19,989 nucleotides of DNA. Source: an uncultured Methylophaga sp. (GTDB taxonomy: Bacteria > Pseudomonadota > Gammaproteobacteria > Nitrosococcales > Methylophagaceae). The position numbers and the translations under genes are program-made. The stretch covers positions 1 through 19,989 of the forward strand of contig CANRLD010000010.1 of the NCBI GenBank assembly GCA_947631375.1, given 5' to 3'. This document shows, in pieces, positions 13,959-19,989 of this stretch (within the stretch, counting starts at the first letter, position 1; each line of letters opens with the position of its first letter). The notes beneath the pieces are model-generated. The model was not told the origin of the DNA, made no database searches, and worked only from the letters and a program-made list of their open reading frames with translations.

Positions 13959-16082
13959 ATGGATAGTCAACTCCAATACACTGTACTTATCGTTGATGAC
14001 GATCCCGTTACTCGTTTATTGATGAGACAGTCACTTAAAGCGCCGAATATCGTCATTGTTGAAGCGGAAAACGGGGAACAGGCTTTAACACTGTTTGCCG
14101 TTCATTTACCGGATATCACGCTGCTGGATGTTTCCATGCCCGGCATGGATGGTTTTACTTGCTGTCGCCGTTTACGCCTTCTGCCCAAAGGGAAGGAGTC
14201 GGCTATTGTGATGGTAACGGTGCACGATAAGCTGGATGATATTCACCGTGCTTTTGAGGCGGGCGCAACGGATTTCATTACCAAACCATTTAAATGGCCA
14301 TTATTCGCTCACCGCATTCACTATATTTTAAAAGCCAATAATACCCTGCGTGAATTCAGCCAAAGCCAGTCCAGACTGGCAAAAGCGCAATCTATTGCAC
14401 ATCTGGTGTATTGGGAATGGGATTTTAAGCAACCTCGCATTGATTGCAGCAGCGATATGTATGCACTGTTGGGTATTAGCGAAAATGAGCCGTTTTTGAC
14501 ATTTAAAAAAGTGCTCAAACATCTGCATCCAGACGACAAGGCTTTATTTAAACAAGCATTGCGTAAAGCGTTTTATCAGAAGCAGCCCTACGATATCGAA
14601 TATCGCATTCACTCAGCCAACGATAAAGTAATTTATCTGCACGAACGTACTGAAATCACCAAAGACTATGATGGCTGGAAAATAATCGGCACTTTGCAGG
14701 ACATCACGTCATTAAAACAGTCTGAACAGGAAGTTGCCTATTACACTTATTACGATACGTTGACCGATCTGCCGAATCGTCGTTTGTTTATTGAGCAGCT
14801 GGAAACCACGCTGGAACGTGCCAAACATAAACATCATTCGTTGACATTGATATTCATTGATTTGGACCATTTCAAATCGATCAATGATACCCACGGACAT
14901 CAGGTGGGCGATGAGCTGCTACGTCAAGCGGCGGATCGGATTAAAGATTGCTTGCGTGATGCTGATCTGATTGCCATCAGTAAAGGTCAGGATGACCAGA
15001 TTGCACGCTTTGCCGGCGATGAATTTACCGTGATGTTGACCGATATTGATAATGTGGAAGTGCTGGCGAAGATTGCACAGCGCATTGTCGCCAAGTTCGA
15101 AAAACCATTTGAAATCAAACAACATAATCTGCTTAGCACCGTTAGCATCGGTATTGCGATTTTTCCGGAAGATGGCGACAGTGTTGAGAGTTTGATGCAA
15201 CACGCCAATGTCGCAATGAATCATGCGAAAGAGCTGGGGCGCAACAACTATCAGTTTTTCTCTACCGAAATGAATGACTATCTGTTTGAGCGCCTGCAAA
15301 CAGAGCAGGATCTGCGTAATGCCTTGTCAAAAAATGAATTTCTACTGTTTTACCAGCCGCAGGTTGATGTCAAGACGCAGAAAATCATTGGTTTTGAGGC
15401 GTTATTACGCTGGTTGCATCCTGTTAGAGGACTGTTAGGACCACTGTCGTTTATCGATATAGCGGAAAAAAGTGGACTGATTCTGCCAATCGGTCAGTGG
15501 GTGCTGCAGCAAGCCTGTATGCAAACCAGACAGTGGCAGCAGCGATTTGCAACTGACTGGCGTATTTCCATCAATCTTTCAGCAATACAGTTTAATCAGA
15601 AATTATTGATTGAGCAGATAAGGAAAAGCCTTGATGAGTCTGGCTTAGCGGCGCACCTACTGGAGCTTGAGATAACCGAAACAGCCATGCTGAAGGATGT
15701 AATGGAAACCATTCCACTGCTTAATGCATTGAAAGCACTGGGCATTAATTTAGCGATTGATGATTTTGGCACTGGTTATTCGTCGCTGAGTTATTTGAAA
15801 AATTTTCCTGTTGATACGTTGAAAATCGATAAGTCATTTGTCGATGAGATTGTTGAAAGCCCAAAAGACGCCGCTATTTCGAGAACAATTGTGCAGCTTG
15901 CTGAAAACCTCGGGCTGCGAACCATTGCCGAAGGCGTCGAAAACAGCAAGCAGGCGAAAATGTTGGCAGAAATGGGCTGTAAAGAGCTGCAAGGCTACTA
16001 TTTCTGTAGGCCGTTACCGGCAGGTGAAGTTGAGCGATTGTTACAAAAAGGCAATATCCTGCCGCCACGTGAAGCAAACTAG
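13959..16082 (+). CDS. Response regulator with PAS, GGDEF and EAL domains
   Basis: This 707-residue protein probably acts in cyclic-di-GMP turnover under two-component control. Residues 8-125 are a REC receiver with acidic pocket Asp13/14, phospho-acceptor Asp57 (LLDVSMPGMDG), Thr87 and Lys109. Residues of about 140-255 form a PAS-type fold with a PAC tail (IIGTLQDIT). The GGDEF domain (about 258-435) has RFAGDEF at 350-356, so its first signature glycine is alanine, and no RxxD inhibitory site precedes it. The EAL domain (about 445-700) is intact: FEALLRW (Glu480), LEITETAML, IDDFGTGYSSLSYL, TLKIDKSF, IAEGVEN, LQGYYF. Phosphodiesterase activity is therefore likely; cyclase activity is possible but uncertain. 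No membrane segment is visible, so it is cytosolic. No histidine kinase is adjacent. The ribosome site is weak. Its stop overlaps the convergent ectR stop by 4 bp. Confidence 0.93.
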   Translation: MDSQLQYTVLIVDDDPVTRLLMRQSLKAPNIVIVEAENGEQALTLFAVHLPDITLLDVSMPGMDGFTCCRRLRLLPKGKESAIVMVTVHDKLDDIHRAFEAGATDFITKPFKWPLFAHRIHYILKANNTLREFSQSQSRLAKAQSIAHLVYWEWDFKQPRIDCSSDMYALLGISENEPFLTFKKVLKHLHPDDKALFKQALRKAFYQKQPYDIEYRIHSANDKVIYLHERTEITKDYDGWKIIGTLQDITSLKQSEQEVAYYTYYDTLTDLPNRRLFIEQLETTLERAKHKHHSLTLIFIDLDHFKSINDTHGHQVGDELLRQAADRIKDCLRDADLIAISKGQDDQIARFAGDEFTVMLTDIDNVEVLAKIAQRIVAKFEKPFEIKQHNLLSTVSIGIAIFPEDGDSVESLMQHANVAMNHAKELGRNNYQFFSTEMNDYLFERLQTEQDLRNALSKNEFLLFYQPQVDVKTQKIIGFEALLRWLHPVRGLLGPLSFIDIAEKSGLILPIGQWVLQQACMQTRQWQQRFATDWRISINLSAIQFNQKLLIEQIRKSLDESGLAAHLLELEITETAMLKDVMETIPLLNALKALGINLAIDDFGTGYSSLSYLKNFPVDTLKIDKSFVDEIVESPKDAAISRTIVQLAENLGLRTIAEGVENSKQAKMLAEMGCKELQGYYFCRPLPAGEVERLLQKGNILPPREAN

Positions 16083-16663
16083 CGAAGTTTTTTGGGCAAG
16101 CTGTCAACTTCTTCATCCAGTCGATCCAATACGCCGAGATCCAGCACTGGCGATGCATCAATATGCTGAGCGTCCATCATCTGCGCGACCCGTTTTAACG
16201 CCGACATAATCATCGCTTGCTCCCATTCATCCAGTTTACTGAACTCACGAGTGAATCTGTCCTGTAGTGGGATAGGGGCGCTTTTAAGGGTTTCCAGCGC
16301 GCTTTCTGTCAGGTAAGCATGGACTTTTCGTCTATCTGTTTGTGAGCGTTGACGATAGACCAGCTGCCGTTTTTCCAGCCGATCCAGAATTGACGTTACG
16401 GTGGCCTGACTCAAACTCATATCTTGAGCCAGTTCGCCAATCGTCACTTGCCCTCTGTCGCGCAGTGTCTGTAATAACAGGATCTGCGGCGCAGTGAGAC
16501 CGGTTGTTTTGGCCAGATATTTAGAGTGCAAATCGGTCGCACGAATCACGCGCCGTAATGCTATCAAGACTTCTTCAATATGCTTCAACAGGTGTTCCTT
16601 TTTGGCATGACTCAAATCGAGCGCATCAATTGTCTCGGTATTTATTTGAAGTGAGTTCAACAT
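16079..16663 (-). CDS. ectR: MarR-family regulator of ectoine genes (EctR-like)
   Basis: This is a 194-residue MarR-type repressor with a winged helix-turn-helix at about 55-125 (LTAPQILLLQTLRDRGQVTI, then LSQATVTSILDRLEKRQLV and the DRRK wing). Helical flanks supply dimerisation. A MarR-type gene divergent to ectABC-ask, plus an operator in the shared upstream region that matches the EctR1 site I recall from Methylomicrobium alcaliphilum, identifies it as EctR. It should repress ectABC-ask at low osmolarity, and may regulate itself from the same 275-bp region. GGGAGA lies just before the ATG. Its C-terminus overlaps the convergent EAL gene by 4 bp, leaving no room for a terminator between them. 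Confidence 0.88.
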   Translation of the reverse strand: MLNSLQINTETIDALDLSHAKKEHLLKHIEEVLIALRRVIRATDLHSKYLAKTTGLTAPQILLLQTLRDRGQVTIGELAQDMSLSQATVTSILDRLEKRQLVYRQRSQTDRRKVHAYLTESALETLKSAPIPLQDRFTREFSKLDEWEQAMIMSALKRVAQMMDAQHIDASPVLDLGVLDRLDEEVDSLPKKLR

Positions 16664-16792
16664 ATTCTCCCATGTTTTTCAGGCGAAGATTCAATCAAAG
16701 CCAGTCGTGGCTGATCCCTTATCAATACTGGGATTCCACTTAAATCGCCAGTTAATCGTATGGTTCTCTATGCAAGTTAATTGATAAAAAAA

Positions 16793-16810
16793 TGTTTAGC
16801 TTGCTAAATG
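16793..16810. promoter_or_regulatory. Second EctR-like palindrome, upstream half of tandem operator
   Basis: TGTTTAGC-TT-GCTAAATG has the same 8-2-8 layout as the adjoining EctR box, with a perfect hexamer inverted repeat TTTAGC/GCTAAA (16795-16808). It overlaps the next box by 2 bp and contains the candidate -35 TTGCTA. A role as a second EctR dimer site is inference. Confidence 0.45.
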
Positions 16811-16828
16811 TTTAGTGTACTATATATA
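16801..16828 (+). promoter_or_regulatory. Candidate ectA promoter
   Basis: TTGCTA (16801-16806) and TATATA (16823-16828) with a 16-bp spacer sit exactly in the EctR operator region. Register in the TATATATAT run is ambiguous by 2 bp. Initiation here would give a leader of just over 100 bases before ectA. Confidence 0.5.
16809..16826. promoter_or_regulatory. EctR operator (8-2-8 pseudopalindrome)
   Basis: TGTTTAGT-GT-ACTATATA differs at one position from the EctR1 site I recall for Methylomicrobium alcaliphilum (TATTTAGT-GT-ACTATATA). It overlaps the candidate ectA -10, as expected of a repressor site. The comparison is from memory and should be checked. Confidence 0.75.
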
Positions 16829-16950
16829 TCATTAATCTTATCTTCAAGCGTATAGGCTCTTTTAATCGGGGTTTAATAATGTTTTATTAATGGTGCTTGA
16901 TAAATGATGATTGAAATTGTTTTGTATAGTAAATAATAGTGTTGAATGTA

Positions 16951-17469
16951 ATGTCTACTAAGAAAACCGCTTTACTAACCGCTGAATTAGTAATGCCGAC
17001 AGCTGAGCATGGGGCTGCTGTTCATAAACTGATTGCTGAATGCCCGCCTCTGGATACCAATTCAATGTATTGCAACCTGCTGCAAAGCAGTCATTTTGCT
17101 GATACTGCCGTGGCAGCAATTGTGGATGAGCAATTGATCGGCTTTATTTCGGGGTACCGGATTCCACAACGACCAAATACGTTGTTTGTCTGGCAGGTTG
17201 CCGTAGGAGAGCAGGCGCGCGGGCAGGGACTAGCCCAAAGAATGCTGAAAGCTATTTTGATGCGGGAATCGAGTCATGACATTAATCATATCGAAACCAC
17301 AATCACGGCGAATAATCGGGCGTCATGGGCATTGTTTGAAAGTCTGGCGCGTCAGCTGGATACCAATATCAGCAGTAGTGTGATGTTTGAACGCCAGCAG
17401 CATTTTGCCGATCAACATGATACTGAAATGCTGGTCCGAATCGGGCCGTTTAACCCGATAACGTTATGA
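16951..17469 (+). CDS. ectA: L-2,4-diaminobutyric acid acetyltransferase
   Basis: EctA is a GNAT-fold enzyme that transfers acetyl from acetyl-CoA to the gamma-amino group of diaminobutyrate, the second ectoine step. It has 172 residues from the chosen ATG. CPPLDTNSMYCNLL (31-44) is the EctA signature. FVWQVAV (79-85) is the core strand, and ARGQGLAQRML (89-99) is the acetyl-CoA pyrophosphate loop. Start choice is uncertain: ATG 16951 gives MSTKKTALLT, whereas in-frame GTG 16939 and TTG 16942 add four or three residues. None has a clear Shine-Dalgarno. It is first in the ectABC-ask operon, 55 bases before ectB. Confidence 0.95.
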   Translation: MSTKKTALLTAELVMPTAEHGAAVHKLIAECPPLDTNSMYCNLLQSSHFADTAVAAIVDEQLIGFISGYRIPQRPNTLFVWQVAVGEQARGQGLAQRMLKAILMRESSHDINHIETTITANNRASWALFESLARQLDTNISSSVMFERQQHFADQHDTEMLVRIGPFNPITL

Positions 17470-17524
17470 ATTACCACCTTAACGGAACAGGAATAACTTC
17501 CATTTTCACAGGAGAGAAAACCGA

Positions 17525-18886
17525 ATGAAAATTTTTGACGAAATTGAATCTGAAGTGCGTTCATACGCCCGTTCGTTTCCACGTTTGTTTAATAAGGCTC
17601 AAGGCGAGTTGATTTACGATGAAGACGGTAATGAATATATTGACTTTCTGGCCGGTGCCGGTTCATTGAACTATGGACATAATCATCCGGTGTTCAAGCA
17701 AAAACTGGTCGAGTATATCCAGCAAGATGGTATTACCCAGGGCCTGGATCTGCATACCCAGGCGAAGGGGGAGTTTTTAGAAAGCTTTAATGAAAATATC
17801 CTGAAACCCCGGAATCTGGAATATGTTGTCATGTTTACAGGGCCTACCGGGACCAATGCTGTCGAAGCCGCCCTCAAAATTGCCCGTAAGAAAACCGGTC
17901 GTGAAAATGTTATTTCATTTACCAACGGCTGGCATGGTCAAAGCTTGGGGGCACTGTCAATGACTGGGAATTCCACGCATCGTGGTGGTGCCGGTATTGC
18001 GTTACCCGGCAATATCCGTATGCCATACGACGGTTATTTGGGCGACGAATTTGATACCACAAACCTGCTTGACAAAGTGTTGTCAGATTCCAGCAGTGGT
18101 GTAGACAAACCGGCAGCAATGATTGTAGAAACGGTGCAAGGCGAGGGTGGTATTAATGCCGCTTCAATGACCTGGCTACAAAGTTTGTCAGAAGTTTGTA
18201 AAAAGCATGATGTCTTACTGATCGTTGATGATATTCAGGCGGGTTGTGGTCGTACCGGTACTTTTTTCAGTTTTGAAGAAGCCGGTATTTATCCGGATAT
18301 TGTCACTATATCGAAATCGTTGAGTGGTTATGGACTGCCGATGGCGGTTGTGTTGATGAAGCCGGAAATTGATCAATGGAAGCCGGGCGAACATAACGGC
18401 ACATTTCGTGGCAACAATCATGCGTTTGTCACCGCGAAAGCGGCATTGGATCACTTTTGGAAAGATGATCGTTTTGCCAAGGAAGTGCAACGCAAGGGAC
18501 GTTATATTGCCAAGCGAGTCGATGAGATTGTGCTGAAGTATGGTGAAGGAAACTTCAATTCTCATGGTCGCGGCATGTTCCGTGGCATTAATTGCGTCAG
18601 TGGCGAACTGGCCGGTCAGATAACCCGTAAATGCTTCCAGAATGGCTTGATTATCGAAACCAGCGGAGCCGATGATCATGTGGTGAAATTCTTGTGTCCC
18701 TTGACCATCAGTGATGAAAACCTGAAAAAAGGTATTGATATCCTGGAAAAAGTCATCAAGGAAGTGTGTGATAAAGCGGACACCATCCCTGAAGAAAGAG
18801 ATTTTTTTGAAGGCGATTATTCCGTCAGTGATGAAGCCGGTAAGTCGGACAGCTTTGATTTATCCGAGCATAAAGTCGCCAGTTAA
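17525..18886 (+). CDS. ectB: L-2,4-diaminobutyrate transaminase
   Basis: EctB converts aspartate 4-semialdehyde plus glutamate to 2,4-diaminobutyrate and 2-oxoglutarate, the first dedicated ectoine step. It is a class III PLP aminotransferase. It begins with the EctB-typical MKIFDEIESEVRSYARSFP. Visible parts are GAGSLNYGHNHP (45-55), TGPTGTNAVEAA (105-116) for phosphate binding, IVDDIQAGCGRTG (233-245) with the cofactor Asp, and the PLP lysine Lys264 in TISKSLSGYGLPM. At 453 residues it is longer than the approximately 420 usual for EctB; the extra is an acidic, Ser/Asp/Glu-rich tail after about residue 425. The ribosome site AGGAGAG is strong. It is followed by a 76-base gap with hairpins before ectC. 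Confidence 0.97.
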   Translation: MKIFDEIESEVRSYARSFPRLFNKAQGELIYDEDGNEYIDFLAGAGSLNYGHNHPVFKQKLVEYIQQDGITQGLDLHTQAKGEFLESFNENILKPRNLEYVVMFTGPTGTNAVEAALKIARKKTGRENVISFTNGWHGQSLGALSMTGNSTHRGGAGIALPGNIRMPYDGYLGDEFDTTNLLDKVLSDSSSGVDKPAAMIVETVQGEGGINAASMTWLQSLSEVCKKHDVLLIVDDIQAGCGRTGTFFSFEEAGIYPDIVTISKSLSGYGLPMAVVLMKPEIDQWKPGEHNGTFRGNNHAFVTAKAALDHFWKDDRFAKEVQRKGRYIAKRVDEIVLKYGEGNFNSHGRGMFRGINCVSGELAGQITRKCFQNGLIIETSGADDHVVKFLCPLTISDENLKKGIDILEKVIKEVCDKADTIPEERDFFEGDYSVSDEAGKSDSFDLSEHKVAS

Positions 18887-18932
18887 CCGGTTCCCGTTGC
18901 CGTTTTTTTGCTGAACCGGTGCCTGGTTCAGC
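18887..18932 (+). promoter_or_regulatory. Alternative hairpins in the ectB-ectC gap
   Basis: Two stems compete for the same bases. CCGGTTC (18887-18893) can pair with GAACCGG (18913-18919), or GCTGAACC (18910-18917) can pair perfectly with GGTTCAGC (18925-18932). No T run follows the second hairpin, so it is not a standard terminator. It could shield mRNA ends or tune ectC relative to ectB. Confidence 0.45.
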
Positions 18933-18962
18933 GAATATCTTAACTTTTATAAGGATAACACC

Positions 18963-19367
18963 ATGATTGTCAGACAGCTGCAGCAAGCTGAAAAAACTTC
19001 TCGTCGAATTGTTTCGCCAGATGGAAACTGGGAAAGCACCCGTTTGTTATTGAAAGAGGACAATATGGGCTTCTCCTTCCATGTCACCACGATTTATGCA
19101 GGAGCCGATTTTCGGATGCATTACCAGAATCATTTTGAATCCGTGTACTGCATCAGTGGTGAGGGTGAAGTAGAAACCTTGGATGATGGCAAGATCTACA
19201 AGATTACCCCGGGTACGCTCTATAACCTCAATCAACATGATCGTCATATTTTGCGGGCATTTAAAGAATTGAAGTTGGTCTGCGTGTTTAACCCGCCATT
19301 AAATGGCAAGGAAGTTCATAACGCAGAAGGTGCTTATGAGCTTGAGGCTGAAACCGTCTCAGATTAA
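18963..19367 (+). CDS. ectC: L-ectoine synthase
   Basis: EctC cyclises N-gamma-acetyl-diaminobutyrate to ectoine with loss of water. It is a small cupin-fold metalloenzyme of 134 residues, normal for the family. It starts MIVRQLQQAEKTSRRI and contains HFESVYCISGEGEVE (57-71) and PGTLYNLNQHDRHIL (83-97). By analogy with characterised EctC, metal ligands should be Glu59, Tyr87 and His92, all present. AAGGAT precedes the ATG. It is third in the operon; ask follows after 59 bases. No ectD hydroxylase is visible, so hydroxyectoine production cannot be concluded from this window. Confidence 0.97.
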   Translation: MIVRQLQQAEKTSRRIVSPDGNWESTRLLLKEDNMGFSFHVTTIYAGADFRMHYQNHFESVYCISGEGEVETLDDGKIYKITPGTLYNLNQHDRHILRAFKELKLVCVFNPPLNGKEVHNAEGAYELEAETVSD

Positions 19368-19426
19368 ACGTTCTGAACAGATCCTTGAATAACAGAGAAA
19401 ATAAGCGAGCAAACCAGAGAGTAACC

Positions 19427-19989
19427 ATGCAATTTCATACGGTAGAGAAAATAGGCGGCACATCAATGAGTGATTATGTCGCTGTACGTGACAATATCAT
19501 TCTGAAACCAGTACATAATGCGTCTATTTACAACCGGGTGTTTGTTGTATCGGCGTATGGTGGTGTTACCGACTTATTGCTTGAGCATAAGAAAAATGGT
19601 AATCCCGGCGTCTTTGCCGAATTTGCCAACAGTTTGAGTGATAAAAGCTGGGTTGAGGCGATGGACAAGCTAAAGCGGGTAATTTTCTCTATCAATCAAC
19701 AGCTGTTTACCGAGCAGGATATGCGTGAGCAGGCAGATCATTTTATTGGCGAACGTCTGGACGATGCCGAGCGTGTGTTGGCAGATTTACAACGGCTTTG
19801 TCAGCATGGGCATTTTGCACTAGATATGCATTTAGCAACGGTGCGGGAAATGTTGGCCAGTATCGGGGAGGCGCATAGCGCCTGGAATACCGCGATGCTG
19901 TTGAAAAAAGACAACATCAACGCGCGTTTCGTTGATCTAACTGGATGGCAGACCAATACGCATATGACGCTGGATCAGCGTATTAATGA
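19427..19989 (+). CDS. ask: Aspartate kinase, ectoine-specific (Ask_Ect), partial
   Basis: This is the N-terminal 187 codons of an aspartokinase that continues past the window. MQFHTVEKIGGTSMSDY shows the ATP-binding 'K-x-GGTS' signature, and FVVSAYGGVTDLLLEHK is the next conserved strand-loop. The insert rich in Glu, Asp and Gln after it, and the later IGEAHSAWNTAMLL, fit the Ask_Ect type found in ectoine operons, which is thought to escape normal feedback control and supply aspartyl phosphate for ectoine. The regulatory ACT domains lie outside. The ATG at 19427 is preceded by AGAGAG. It is last visible in ectA-ectB-ectC-ask, the order known from halophilic methylotrophs. Confidence 0.93.
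   Translation, partial: MQFHTVEKIGGTSMSDYVAVRDNIILKPVHNASIYNRVFVVSAYGGVTDLLLEHKKNGNPGVFAEFANSLSDKSWVEAMDKLKRVIFSINQQLFTEQDMREQADHFIGERLDDAERVLADLQRLCQHGHFALDMHLATVREMLASIGEAHSAWNTAMLLKKDNINARFVDLTGWQTNTHMTLDQRIN

Noticed and set aside
14919..15299. 126-codon minus-strand frame in the GGDEF region
   Set aside because: It is a shadow of the strongly coding GGDEF-EAL gene on the other strand.
16079..16209. Plus-strand frame 15838-16209 extending past the EAL stop
   Set aside because: It is an alternate-frame shadow of the EAL domain that then crosses ectR antisense.
1..19989. CRISPR array, insertion sequence, toxin-antitoxin or defence island
   Set aside because: No regularly spaced repeats, transposase, terminal inverted repeats or recognisable defence proteins were seen on either strand.

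Overview
The window looks like a chromosomal segment of a halophilic or halotolerant gammaproteobacterium. The conserved thrS-infC-rpmI-rplT-pheS-pheT-ihfA-merR block is typical of that class. The ectR/ectABC-ask locus, with a MarR-type regulator divergent to ectA and an EctR-type operator, is the arrangement known from aerobic halophilic methylotrophs such as Methylophaga and Methylomicrobium/Methylotuvimicrobium. The genus is an inference from synteny and motif recall; no database was searched.

Layout. (1) Positions 1-1003: the 3' end of a tRNA-Cys with a terminator, then a decayed accessory patch. It holds a frameshifted fragment of a DUF3987-type protein, a family common in integrated elements, a small minus-strand reading frame, and otherwise nothing recognisable. 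(2) 1004-4456: tRNA-Asn with its own promoter and terminator (minus), an aspartate aminotransferase (minus, TTG start), and uvrB divergent from it (plus). (3) 4462-11921: tRNA-Val, then the translation operon: ThrRS, IF3, L35, L20, PheRS alpha and beta, IHF alpha and a small MerR-type regulator. The thrS leader contains a hairpin whose 7-nt loop reads like the anticodon loop of tRNA-Thr(CGU), just upstream of the Shine-Dalgarno, as expected for ThrRS autoregulation. (4) 11948-12546: tRNA-Pro(GGG) whose 3' half plus 19 downstream bases is repeated perfectly 503 bp further on, enclosing 438 bp of AT-rich non-coding DNA. This looks like the att scar of a nearly deleted or miniature integrative element. 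(5) 12757-16082: a Tas-like aldo/keto reductase and a REC-PAS-GGDEF-EAL protein. (6) 16079-19989: ectR on the minus strand, overlapping the end of the EAL gene by 4 bp, and the divergent ectA-ectB-ectC-ask operon, with ask running off the window.

How the genes work together. The ectoine cluster is a complete route. Ask_Ect feeds aspartyl phosphate toward aspartate semialdehyde, EctB transaminates that to diaminobutyrate, EctA acetylates it, and EctC cyclises it to ectoine. EctR probably represses from two overlapping 18-bp pseudopalindromes covering the -35 and -10 of ectA. No ectD (hydroxyectoine) is visible. The central block supplies translation machinery and the IHF alpha subunit.

I see no CRISPR array, rRNA, insertion sequence, toxin-antitoxin or recognisable defence system, and I do not think the window contains an undescribed multi-gene system. 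The most original signals are regulatory or structural: the thrS tRNA-mimic hairpin, the tandem EctR operator, the tRNA-Pro scar with repeated motifs near one end, and two mutually exclusive hairpins between ectB and ectC.
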